Source: an uncultured Oscillospiraceae bacterium | GTDB lineage: Bacteria; Bacillota; Clostridia; Oscillospirales; Oscillospiraceae | NCBI GenBank assembly: GCA_910579595.1 | Contig: CAJTVM010000023.1 | Span: forward strand, 1 to 33,446 | Direction of reading: 5' to 3' | Length of the DNA: 33,446 nucleotides | In this document: positions 1 to 7,209 of the stretch, piece after piece | Layout: each line of letters starts with the position of its first letter | Numbering within the stretch: position 1 is the first letter of the stretch | Notes under the pieces: model-generated | What the model was told of the DNA's origin: nothing | Databases searched by the model: none | The model's input: the letters and a program-made list of their open reading frames with translations, nothing else | Made by a program: the position numbers and the translations under genes

Positions 1-1
1 A

Positions 2-799
2 GGCGGTGAGGCCGCCGACCAGATGGTGCGCATGATGCTGTCCGGGGGCGAGGTGGCCGTCCGGCTGGGCGGCTCCGCGCTGAAGAACCTGCTGGCGCTC
101 ACCATGGCGCTGGCCAGGCATGAGAAAACCCTCTCCGGCAAGGTGAACATGGAACGGATGCTGCGGGAGACCCGGGATCTGCGGCTGTTTCCCATGTCGC
201 CGGAACAGTTCAAGCAGTTCCAGAAGCACGCCAAAAAGCAGAAAATTTTGTTCTCCGCCATCAAGGACAAAGACGGCAGGGGTCGGGTGATCGACGTGGT
301 GATGCCAGTGACCGAGCTGGATCGGGCCAACCTGATCTTTGAGCGCATACTGTACCAGGGCCCTACCCGGCAGACCCCGGAGCGGGAGGAACGGGCCCCG
401 TCCGGGCCTGTGAGGGGCCCTGTGGAGCCCTCCCCGGATCGGGGCAGAGAACCGTCCCAGCAGGCCCGGGAAGGCCCTCAGAAGGGCCGTCCGGGGCCGG
501 AACAGTCCGCACCCCAGGCAGAACCCCCGGACAGGACGGAGAAGGACAGGTGGAGCCCGCCGCCCCCGCACTCCCGACTGCCGGACGATCCGTGGGAGAT
601 CCCGCCAAAAAAAGATTCTCGGTCGGGACGAGACTCGCGCGATACCAACACCAGCTCCTCTACCTCCAGAGGGAGCGGCGGGACGAGTGACAGGCCGTCC
701 GTCCTGGGGAGGCTTCAGGGGTATCGCGCCCGGCTGGACAGTGGGAGCCGAGCCGTCCCAGCCAGAGAGAAAACCAGGGGCAAAGCGAAGCAGAGATGA
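2..799 (+). CDS. PcfB family (DUF3801) conjugation protein, 5' partial
   Basis: The reading frame is open from base 2, and the residues before the first ATG (base 23), GGEAADQ, resemble the N-terminus of PcfB-type proteins, so the true start probably lies just left of the window. The first ~115 visible residues are the conserved DUF3801 part, containing SGGEVAVRLGG and a segment ending in DRANLIFERI. PcfB of pCF10 is an accessory protein that works with the relaxase at the transfer origin; that role is family knowledge. The C-terminal half is a low-complexity tail rich in Pro, Arg, Glu and Ser, probably disordered. A perfect hairpin terminator follows 4 bases after the stop. In related ICEs the relaxase lies close by, and here it would be to the left. 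Confidence 0.75.
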   Translation, partial: GGEAADQMVRMMLSGGEVAVRLGGSALKNLLALTMALARHEKTLSGKVNMERMLRETRDLRLFPMSPEQFKQFQKHAKKQKILFSAIKDKDGRGRVIDVVMPVTELDRANLIFERILYQGPTRQTPEREERAPSGPVRGPVEPSPDRGREPSQQAREGPQKGRPGPEQSAPQAEPPDRTEKDRWSPPPPHSRLPDDPWEIPPKKDSRSGRDSRDTNTSSSTSRGSGGTSDRPSVLGRLQGYRARLDSGSRAVPAREKTRGKAKQR

Positions 800-803
800 C
801 AGT

Positions 804-836
804 GGGGCATGGCAAATTTGCCATGCCCCCATTTTT
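804..836 (+). terminator. Rho-independent terminator after PcfB gene
   Basis: A perfect 13-bp stem (GGGGCATGGCAAA with its complement, 804-829) is followed by CATTTTT. It lies between the PcfB stop (799) and the convergent Xre stop (839). It is best oriented for rightward transcription; on the other strand the bases after the stem are not T-rich. Confidence 0.85.
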
Positions 837-838
837 CG

Positions 839-1150
839 TCATTTTTCTTTGAAGCGTTCGATTAAACTGAGCAGCGACAGGATGTCCTTATCGGACAGAG
901 ACCGCATCTCATCAAGCGCCTTTTGCAGCAATGCCGGGTTATCCGTCTGCTCATCAAAAAACGCGCTGGGCGTCACACCCAGATATTCACACATATATAG
1001 GAATTCGGCCATTGAGGGCAGCGCTTTCCCAGAAACAATGCTTTGAATATAGCTGCGGCTGTGCCCCATATCAAGGCTCATCTGATATTCAGATACTCCT
1101 TTTTGCAACCTCAGTTGTGTGACCCTCTTGCGAATAAAATCAGCGTCCAT
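839..1150 (-). CDS. Xre-family helix-turn-helix regulator
   Basis: This 103-residue protein has an HTH_3/Xre domain over about residues 8-65: an RKRVTQLRLQKGVSEYQMSL helix pair, then a recognition helix near SRSYIQSIVSGKALP. The C-terminal tail (SLSDKDILSLLSLIERF) may form a dimerisation helix. A longer frame reaches 1237, but the ATG at 1150 has a good ribosome site (GGAGGTGG) just upstream and begins at the usual distance from the HTH, so I chose it. It diverges from the SLOG gene and the type IV secretion genes, which suggests control of that promoter region. Target and inducer are not visible. Confidence 0.85.
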   Translation of the reverse strand: MDADFIRKRVTQLRLQKGVSEYQMSLDMGHSRSYIQSIVSGKALPSMAEFLYMCEYLGVTPSAFFDEQTDNPALLQKALDEMRSLSDKDILSLLSLIERFKEK

Positions 1151-1225
1151 GATACCACCTCCGCAACCGAAACTATTGTATACCGGCGCAAAAAGCAATA
1201 CTCCAAGTGTGTTCGGTAATTTATA

Positions 1226-1254
1226 TTTATAATACACGATTATTATTGTATAAT
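1226..1254 (+). promoter_or_regulatory. Putative promoter for the transfer operon
   Basis: A perfect -10 TATAAT (1249-1254) lies 32 bases before the SLOG ATG, in an AT-rich block between it and the divergent Xre gene. The matching -35 position reads TTTATA and is weak, as expected of a promoter needing activation or open to repression. It probably starts the rightward transfer genes. Confidence 0.4.
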
Positions 1255-1285
1255 GTCAGAACTACACAACAAGGAGCGTGCTATC

Positions 1286-1774
1286 ATGGAAGAAATAGAA
1301 TTGAGAAAACACCGCTGCTGCTTCACCGGCCACCGGCCAGAAAAGCTCAGGCTCTCCGAGCGGAAGCTGGCCACATTGCTGGAGACGGAGATTAAACGGG
1401 CCATCGCCGGCGGCTTCACCACCTATATCACTGGCATGGCGAAGGGGGTGGATTTGATCGCAGCTGAGATCGTCCTGCGCCTGCGGGAGCAGGATGACCG
1501 CCTGAAGCTGATCTGCGCCCTGCCGCACCCCGGCTTCGGCCAGCATTGGGGCGGCGGCTGGACGGAGCGGTTTCAGCGGGTACTGGCCCAGGCGGATCTG
1601 AGCCGAACCATCTGCCCCGGCTTTTCCCGCGGCTCCTATCAGGTGCGAAACGAGTGGATGGTGCGGCATTCCGCGCTGGTGATCGCCGTGTTCAACGGGG
1701 AGCCGGGCGGGACAAAAAACACACTGGACTTCGCCCAAAGAAGCAATGTCCCGTGTGTTGTGATCGACGGATAA
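1286..1774 (+). CDS. SLOG-superfamily protein (DUF1273/YpsA-like)
   Basis: The 162-residue protein begins MEEIELRKHRCCFTGHRPEKL. The FTGHRPEKL motif, the ITGMAKGVDLIAAE segment and the closing NGEPGGTKNTLDFA glycine-rich motif identify the DUF1273 branch of the SLOG (Rossmann-like nucleotide-binding) superfamily. SLOG proteins are thought to bind nucleotides or nucleotide-derived signals; the role of this ICE-linked branch is unknown to me. The start at 1286 is chosen over the in-frame ATG at 1253 because AAGGAG sits 9 bases upstream. It is the first gene of the run leading to virD4. Confidence 0.85.
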   Translation: MEEIELRKHRCCFTGHRPEKLRLSERKLATLLETEIKRAIAGGFTTYITGMAKGVDLIAAEIVLRLREQDDRLKLICALPHPGFGQHWGGGWTERFQRVLAQADLSRTICPGFSRGSYQVRNEWMVRHSALVIAVFNGEPGGTKNTLDFAQRSNVPCVVIDG

Positions 1775-1829
1775 ATTTTGAGGGGGACGCCCAGTGATGG
1801 GAGTCCCCCTCGCCATTGGAGATGATGAA

Positions 1830-3578
1830 TTGAATCAACCCAACCGGGCGGGCGGCATTGCCGTCCGCCTCTTTTTGTACCTGCTGGTGGTCTGGGCGGC
1901 GCTGCTGCTGGCCCAGTCCCTGGGCGGAGGGTTGCCGGACATCCTGGCCAACTTAACGGCGGCGCTGGAACATCCCTTTGCCATCCGCTGGACGGAGCGC
2001 AGCCTGATTTCCATCCTGGTTTGCTCCGCCCTCTACGCCGCCGCGCTGTGCTATTTCTCCGCCAACCGGGGAAGAACCCGGGACGGGGCGGAACACGGCT
2101 CCGCAGCCTGGGGGACGCCCCGGCAGGTGAACGCCATGTTCGCCCAGAAGCAGAACAAGCTGCTGACCCAGAACGTCCGCCTGGGGCTGGACACCCATAA
2201 GCACCGGCGGTCGCTGAATGTGCTGGTCATCGGCGGTTCCGGGGCAGGCAAGAGCCGCAGCTATGTGAAGCCCAACATTCTGGAAGCCAACACAAATTAT
2301 GTGATCACAGATCCCAAGTCTGAGGTGCTGCTGGCCACCGGAGGCTACCTCAAGAGCCAGGGCTACGACATCCGGGTGCTGAACCTGGTGAATTTGGGAG
2401 AATCGGATGGCTACAACCCCTTCCGTTACATCCGGGACGAAAAGGACGCCCTGCGGCTGGTGAACAACCTGATTCAAGCCACCACCCCGAAAAACAGCCA
2501 TGAAAGCGATCCCTTTTGGACAAAATCCGAGACGGCGCTGCTCCAAGCTATCATTTTGATGCTGTGGCAGGAGGCCCCGGAGTACGAGCAGAACTTCTCC
2601 ATGGTGATGCGGGTGCTGGAGTACGCCGAGGTGAAGGAGGAGGATGACGAGTACGTCTCACCGCTGGATTTGCTGTTCCAATCCATTGAGCGGGAGCGGC
2701 CGGACTGCGTGGCGGTGCGGCAGTATAAAGTGTTCAAAATGGCGGCGGGCAAGACCGCCCGCTCCATCCTCGTGTCCACCGCCGTCCGGTTGGCGCCCTT
2801 CAATCTGCCCCAGATCAAGGCCATCACAGACCACGATGACATGGATCTCTACACGCTGGGCGAAAAGAAATGCGCCCTGTACGCCGTGATCCCGGACAAC
2901 GACAACAGTCTGAACTTTTTGGTGAGCCTGCTCTACTCCCAAGCGTTCCAGGCCCTCTACTACAGCGCCGATCAGATCCACTACGGGGCCCTGCCCCAGC
3001 ACGTCCACTTTGTGCTGGACGAGTTCGCCGCTATGCCCCTGCCCGGTTTCACCCGGGAGCTGGCCACCATGCGTTCCCGCAATATTTCCGCCAGCACTAT
3101 CATACAGAACATGGCACAAATAAAGGAATTATATCGTGATTCTTGGGAGACAATCCCGGGCAATTCGGACACCATTTTGTACCTGGGCGGCAACGAGTCC
3201 AGCACCCACAAGTACATTTCCGAGGCCCTTGGCAAGTCCACCATCAACACCAAGACCCACGGCCAGAGCAAGGGCCGCTCCGGCTCCTGGTCTACCAATT
3301 TTCAGACCAGCGGCCGCGAATTGCTCACGCCCGATGAAGTGCGCGCCCTGGACAACCGATATGCCATCCTGTTCATCCGGGGGGCGAAGCCGGTGCTGGA
3401 TTTGAAGTACAACCTCACCAAACACCCCGCCGTCGGCCACACCGTGGACGGCGGCGGGCCGCCTTATATTCACCATCAGAAAAAGCCCAAAACCTGGCTC
3501 CCGGGCGTAGCCCTGTTCGCCCCGGAAGCTGACATAGAAACGGAGGAATGTGAACATGAACCATCTGAAAAACAGTAA
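1830..3578 (+). CDS. virD4: VirD4/TraG-type coupling protein
   Basis: This is the type IV coupling ATPase that links the relaxase-DNA complex to the secretion channel at the membrane. Two N-terminal membrane segments (FLYLLVVWAALLLAQSL, and ISILVCSALYAAALCYF) precede a TraG/VirD4 ATPase domain with Walker A (GGSGAGKSR) and Walker B (HFVLDEFAAMPL). Conserved blocks DPKSEVLLATGGYL and YLGGNESSTHKYISE are present. The length (about 582 residues) is normal for this ICE family. I place the start at TTG 1830 (protein begins MNQPNRAG) because GGAGATGA precedes it at proper distance; an in-frame GTG at 1794 lacks support. It overlaps the Maff2 gene by 23 bases. Confidence 0.93.
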   Translation: MNQPNRAGGIAVRLFLYLLVVWAALLLAQSLGGGLPDILANLTAALEHPFAIRWTERSLISILVCSALYAAALCYFSANRGRTRDGAEHGSAAWGTPRQVNAMFAQKQNKLLTQNVRLGLDTHKHRRSLNVLVIGGSGAGKSRSYVKPNILEANTNYVITDPKSEVLLATGGYLKSQGYDIRVLNLVNLGESDGYNPFRYIRDEKDALRLVNNLIQATTPKNSHESDPFWTKSETALLQAIILMLWQEAPEYEQNFSMVMRVLEYAEVKEEDDEYVSPLDLLFQSIERERPDCVAVRQYKVFKMAAGKTARSILVSTAVRLAPFNLPQIKAITDHDDMDLYTLGEKKCALYAVIPDNDNSLNFLVSLLYSQAFQALYYSADQIHYGALPQHVHFVLDEFAAMPLPGFTRELATMRSRNISASTIIQNMAQIKELYRDSWETIPGNSDTILYLGGNESSTHKYISEALGKSTINTKTHGQSKGRSGSWSTNFQTSGRELLTPDEVRALDNRYAILFIRGAKPVLDLKYNLTKHPAVGHTVDGGGPPYIHHQKKPKTWLPGVALFAPEADIETEECEHEPSEKQ

Positions 3579-3894
3579 GTTCCAGCGCCGGGCCAAGCGG
3601 CTGTATGCCCTGTGCGTCTGTCTGGCCCTTGTCATGGCCACCGCCATCACTCCTGCCTTCGCCGCCGCGGGCGGCGACCCCCTGGGCGTGGTCAACAACC
3701 TGTCCGACTTCATTTTTTCCCTGATCCGCGCCGTGGGCCTGATCCTGCTGGGCTACGGGATTTTGCAGGTGGGGCTGTCCCTTCAGTCCCACGACCCCTC
3801 CCAGCGATCCAACGGGATGCTCACCATCGCGGGCGGCATTGTGATCACGTTCACCCGTGAAATCCTCAACCTGATTACCGGGGCCGGGGCATGA
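3556..3894 (+). CDS. Maff2-family small membrane protein
   Basis: A 112-residue protein has a basic N-terminus, a hydrophobic stretch ending ATAITPAFA|AA that looks like a signal peptide cleavage region, and two further hydrophobic helices (FIFSLIRAVGLILLGYGIL, and ISIT-like GMLTIAGGIVITF). This is the Maff2 family, carried next to virD4 in many clostridial ICEs. A pilin-like or channel (VirB2-like) role is inferred from size, topology and position only. The ATG at 3556 has GGAGG 9 bases upstream; GTG at 3550 is too close to that site. Its stop overlaps the methyltransferase start as ATGA. Confidence 0.8.
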   Translation: MNHLKNSKFQRRAKRLYALCVCLALVMATAITPAFAAAGGDPLGVVNNLSDFIFSLIRAVGLILLGYGILQVGLSLQSHDPSQRSNGMLTIAGGIVITFTREILNLITGAGA

Positions 3895-4850
3895 AGGAAG
3901 AAGAAATGGGCAGACGCGCCGGCGCCTGCCCTCTCATTTTGTGCGGCGACGCGGCGGAGCAGCTTCGGACGCTGAACACAGACAGCGTCCACTGCTGCGT
4001 CACCTCTCCGCCCTATTTCAACCTTCGGGACTATGGCACTCCCGGTCAGCTTGGCCGGGAGACCACCCCGGAGGAGTATGTGGAGAAGCTGGCGGCTGTG
4101 TTCCGGGAGGTGCGGCGGGTGCTGCGTCCGGATGGAACCCTGTGGCTGAACCTCGGGGACAGCTACACCAGCGGGGGCCGCAAAACCAGGGACTTCGATC
4201 CGAAACTCCCGGCGCGTTCGGTGGATCGTCGGCCACGAACGCCCCAGGGCATGAAGCCCAAGGATCTGATCGGCATCCCGTGGATGGCGGCCTTCGCGCT
4301 CCGGGCGGACGGCTGGTATCTGCGGCAGGATATCATCTGGCACAAGCCAAATGCCATGCCGGAAAGCGTGAAGGATCGCTGCACCAAAAGCCACGAGCAC
4401 ATCTTCCTGCTGTCCAAATCGGCGCGTTACTATTTTGACTCCGACGCCATCCGGGAACCCTTTAGCACACCGCCCCGCGCCGGGGAGCGCCGGAGCTACC
4501 GCCCCGGCTGTGCGTCCAGCTTCGGTCTGGATCGCGGTCACATGGAGCAGCGGGGCAATTTCGCCGGCCTGCCCCTCCATCCGGGCGGACGGAACAAGCG
4601 GGACGTTTGGACGGTGAGCACCAGCAGCTTCAAGGGAGCGCATTTCGCGGTTTTTCCTGAATCGCTGGTGGAGCCCTGCGTCCTGGCCGGGTGCCCGGAG
4701 GGCGGTGTGGTGCTGGATCCGTTCATGGGCAGCGGCACCACAGGCGTGGTGGCCCAGCGGCTGGGACGGCGGTTCGTGGGCATCGACATCAACCTGGACT
4801 ACTGCTGCATGGCAGCGGAACGGCTCTCCAAAGGAAGGGAGGTAGCCTGA
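3891..4850 (+). CDS. DNA methyltransferase (N6-adenine or N4-cytosine, beta-class order)
   Basis: This 319-residue S-adenosylmethionine-dependent DNA methyltransferase has catalytic motif IV first (TSPPYFNLRDYG, about residue 38) and the cofactor motif last (DPFMGSGTTGVVA, about residue 280), which is the beta-class order. SPPY is compatible with N4-cytosine or N6-adenine methylation, so the base is undecided. No restriction enzyme gene is nearby. An orphan methyltransferase inside a transfer operon fits protection of incoming DNA against host restriction. It is translationally coupled to its neighbours (ATGA overlap on the left, directly abutting start on the right). ATG at 3906 is an alternative start. 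Confidence 0.9.
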   Translation: MKEEEMGRRAGACPLILCGDAAEQLRTLNTDSVHCCVTSPPYFNLRDYGTPGQLGRETTPEEYVEKLAAVFREVRRVLRPDGTLWLNLGDSYTSGGRKTRDFDPKLPARSVDRRPRTPQGMKPKDLIGIPWMAAFALRADGWYLRQDIIWHKPNAMPESVKDRCTKSHEHIFLLSKSARYYFDSDAIREPFSTPPRAGERRSYRPGCASSFGLDRGHMEQRGNFAGLPLHPGGRNKRDVWTVSTSSFKGAHFAVFPESLVEPCVLAGCPEGGVVLDPFMGSGTTGVVAQRLGRRFVGIDINLDYCCMAAERLSKGREVA

Positions 4851-5696
4851 TTGGGAAGCGGAAACTGGATCGTGGACAACCTGAACTCCGCCCTGTCCAC
4901 CTGGAACGGCAAGCTGGCGGAAATCTGGACGCTGATCTCCACCAGCCCGGAGAATTTCAAGGGTGGCGGGGCTTGGTCTGTGATCGTTAATATAAATGAT
5001 GGACTGAAGGCGGTGGGCTACGCCCTGCTGGTGCTGTTTTTCGTCATGGGTGTGGTCAAGACCATGGGGAGCTTCGCGGAAATGCGGAAACCGGAGCAGG
5101 CTGTTAAGTGCCTGGTCCGCTTCGTGCTGGCTCAGGCGGCGGTGTCTCACGGTATGGAGATCATGACAGCCCTGTTCAGCATCGCCCAGGGGATGGTATC
5201 CTCCATCATGAGTTCCTCCGGCCTGTCCGCCATGGCGGCAGCCACGCTGCCGGCGGAAATGGTGGCTGTGATCGAGGATGTGAGCTTTTTGGAAAGCATC
5301 CCCCTGTGGGCGGTGACCCTGTTGGGCTCCCTGTTCATCTGGGGGCTGTCCCTGGTGATGATCTTGACCGTCTATAGTCGTTTTTTCAAACTCTATATGG
5401 CCACCGCTATCGCGCCCATCCCCATGGCCAGCTTCGCGGGACAGCCCTCCAGCAGCATCGGCGTAGCATTCCTGAAAACCTACGCGGCGATCTGTTTGGA
5501 GGGCTGTGTCATTGTGCTGGCCTGTGTGATTTTCTCAGCGTTTGCCTCGGCTCCGCCCGTGATCGCGGACGACACCCTGGCTGCGGCCACCATCGTGTGG
5601 AACTATGTGGGGGAAGTTTTGTTCAATATGCTCGTGCTGGTGGGGGCCATCAAAATGAGTGACCGGCTCATTCGAGAACTGATGGGGCTGGAGTGA
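4851..5696 (+). CDS. VirB6/TrbL-like conjugation membrane protein
   Basis: A 281-residue polytopic membrane protein with at least five hydrophobic segments, for example GYALLVLFFVMGVVK, AVTLLGSLFIWGLSLVMIL, CVIVLACVIFSAF and VLFNMLVLVGAIK. The pattern and the position between Maff2 and PrgI match the VirB6/TrbL-like inner-membrane channel component of clostridial ICEs. The start is TTG, directly after the methyltransferase stop, with GGGAGG 9 bases upstream. It is followed by a convergent gene on the minus strand. Confidence 0.85.
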   Translation: MGSGNWIVDNLNSALSTWNGKLAEIWTLISTSPENFKGGGAWSVIVNINDGLKAVGYALLVLFFVMGVVKTMGSFAEMRKPEQAVKCLVRFVLAQAAVSHGMEIMTALFSIAQGMVSSIMSSSGLSAMAAATLPAEMVAVIEDVSFLESIPLWAVTLLGSLFIWGLSLVMILTVYSRFFKLYMATAIAPIPMASFAGQPSSSIGVAFLKTYAAICLEGCVIVLACVIFSAFASAPPVIADDTLAAATIVWNYVGEVLFNMLVLVGAIKMSDRLIRELMGLE

Positions 5697-5697
5697 T

Positions 5698-6042
5698 TCA
5701 GCGCCAGAGGTTATCGGTGCTGACGGCGTACTGCCCATTGGCCCGAGCCTGCCGGATCCGGTAGGCGAACAGCTCCGCCGCCGCGCGATCCTCCAAGTGC
5801 TGGCCGATGAAATCGTAGACCTTCCGTGCCCCGGTGACCACCCAAGACAGGATCACCAGCCCCACCAGGGCGAACAGGATGCCGTCTGCCAGCGCCGGGT
5901 TGGCCTGTGTCCAGCCGTGGAACACGGTGAGGGCCAGCGCGATGTACAGCATAGGAAGGCCAAGCCGGAGCTTGAGCGCCAGACGGAACAGGATGGGGAG
6001 CAGGAACAGCCATGCACATAGCATAAAAATCCGAGTCATCAT
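5698..6042 (-). CDS. Small three-helix membrane protein of unknown function
   Basis: This 114-residue protein starts MMTRIFMLCAWLFLLPILF, with AAAGGGG upstream. Three hydrophobic helices are visible (about residues 4-27, 29-45 and 53-72), followed by a charged C-terminal tail (HLEDRAAAELFAYRIRQARANG). I do not recognise a named family. It is convergent with the VirB6-like gene, one base from its stop, and opposed to the transfer operon, so read-through from that operon would be antisense to it. Reading frame quality and the ribosome site support a real gene. Confidence 0.65.
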   Translation of the reverse strand: MMTRIFMLCAWLFLLPILFRLALKLRLGLPMLYIALALTVFHGWTQANPALADGILFALVGLVILSWVVTGARKVYDFIGQHLEDRAAAELFAYRIRQARANGQYAVSTDNLWR

Positions 6043-6129
6043 TGCGACGAACCCCTTTCAAGTAGTTTGTCGCATCTTACCATGGGCGGGCGGGCTTTGC
6101 AACGGTCTGTGCGGGAAAAGCCTTTTCTA

Positions 6130-6780
6130 TCACAAATCCTTGCAGGCTTTCAGCCTTCGGTAGATTTCCTGTCCATCCTTGCGCCCGAACCGCCGCAGGG
6201 AGTCCAGATAGATCACCTTGGGCGAGGTTCCTGCCTGCAGGACATCCTGGATCTCCTGCAAACGGCCAGAATACTCGGTGCCTTCAAACGCTTCCTGGAG
6301 CATCTGCCGGATTCTCAGGTTCTCCTGATAGGCGGCGTAGAACTGGCCAATGTCCATCGACTTCCGCTGGGCACGGATCAGCCTTGCCCGCTCACTGTTT
6401 TCCCCCGCCGTGATGATCCCGTGCTCAATGCTTTCACTCAGCGCCACCCGGTGCTTTGTCCCGGAGCGATCCTGCCAATAATCCCGTATCGCCTGGAACC
6501 CGCTGTCATTGCTGATGAGCACGGCGTTTTTGCACCGCTCGGCCCCGAACAGCTCCCCAACCTTGGTGGCTATGTAAAAGTCAAGGCCGTTTTTCCGCTT
6601 GGTCAGCAGTTTGCAGACTTCAAACCCACAGCCGGAATTTTTGATATTGTCCAAATGGCGCATTTCCGTTTGAGGGGCGCTGCCGCTGTAAAAAACGATA
6701 ACATGATCGGAGGGAAGGAGATGTTCGCTCCCCCGCATCCCTGAGTTCCGCACATTTTCATAATCAATCAAAAAATACAC
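6130..6780 (-). CDS. NYN/PIN-like domain protein
   Basis: The 216-residue protein opens with YFLIDYENVRNSG, the aspartate-containing first strand typical of NYN/PIN-like nuclease folds. KRKNGLDFYIATKVGELFG and NAVLISNDSGFQAIRDYW follow; these supply the further acidic residues expected in such sites. The C-terminal half looks helical and may bind a partner. Activity on RNA is inferred from the fold. The GTG start at 6780 has AAGGGGG 7 bases upstream; the longer frame to 6810 lacks a ribosome site. It diverges from prgI across a 15-base-arm inverted repeat and opposes the transfer operon. Confidence 0.75.
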   Translation of the reverse strand: MYFLIDYENVRNSGMRGSEHLLPSDHVIVFYSGSAPQTEMRHLDNIKNSGCGFEVCKLLTKRKNGLDFYIATKVGELFGAERCKNAVLISNDSGFQAIRDYWQDRSGTKHRVALSESIEHGIITAGENSERARLIRAQRKSMDIGQFYAAYQENLRIRQMLQEAFEGTEYSGRLQEIQDVLQAGTSPKVIYLDSLRRFGRKDGQEIYRRLKACKDL

Positions 6781-6787
6781 AAAAACG

Positions 6788-6834
6788 CCCCCTTTCCCAC
6801 AGTATAGCACAGCCCGCTTCTGTGGTCGAGGGGG
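6788..6834. repeat. Inverted repeat in divergent NYN-prgI intergenic region
   Basis: CCCCCT-TTC-CCACAG (6788-6802) is matched by CTGTGG-TCG-AGGGGG (6820-6834): two perfect 6-bp stems with a symmetrical 3-base internal loop and 17 bases between the arms. The left arm contains the ribosome site of the leftward NYN gene. It could be an operator for both genes or a hairpin that hides that ribosome site. Confidence 0.6.
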
Positions 6835-6846
6835 AAATTTCAGGAG

Positions 6847-7209
6847 GTGGCAACCATAGAAGTCCGCATCAACAAAGAAGTCCGGGACTACCAGGAAAGC
6901 ATCTTTTTCGGCCTGTCCCTGCGGCAGCTCGTGTTCGCCCTGCTGGCCGTGCTGGTGGCCGTGGGCGTGTACTTCGGCCTGCGCAATATCGTGGGCAGCG
7001 GCGAAATCGGCTGGATCTGCGTCCTGGCGGCGTTTCCCTTCGCCCTGGGCGGGTTCTTTACCTACAACGGCATGACCTTTGAGAAGTTCCTGCTGGCGTT
7101 CATCCGCTCCGAGCTGCTGTACCCGAAGAAGCTGGTGTTCCGTTCGGAAAACCTGTACGCCAAAGCCCTTGAAAATTCATCTGTGAAGGAGGCACTGCGG
7201 CTTGATTAA
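6847..7209 (+). CDS. prgI: PrgI-family conjugation protein (VirB3-like)
   Basis: This small protein (about 117-120 residues) begins IEVRINKEVRDYQES, has two adjacent membrane helices (LVFALLAVLVAVGVYFGL, then WICVLAAFPFALGGFFTY) and ends with a cytoplasmic tail. It matches the PrgI family, which precedes VirB4 in Gram-positive conjugation systems and occupies the VirB3 position. The start is unclear: GTG at 6847 overlaps the strong ribosome site AGGAGGTGG, while that site is spaced correctly for the codon ATA at 6856. The 3' end overlaps virB4 by 8 bases. Confidence 0.85.
   Translation: MATIEVRINKEVRDYQESIFFGLSLRQLVFALLAVLVAVGVYFGLRNIVGSGEIGWICVLAAFPFALGGFFTYNGMTFEKFLLAFIRSELLYPKKLVFRSENLYAKALENSSVKEALRLD

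Noticed and set aside
3783..5150. Long minus-strand open frame (455 codons) across the methyltransferase and VirB6 genes
   Set aside because: It is antisense to two well-recognised genes, has no recognisable domain, and such frames are common in GC-rich coding DNA.
6067..6744. Plus-strand frame opposite the NYN/PIN-like gene
   Set aside because: The minus strand has the LIDYENV motif and a good ribosome site; the plus frame has neither.
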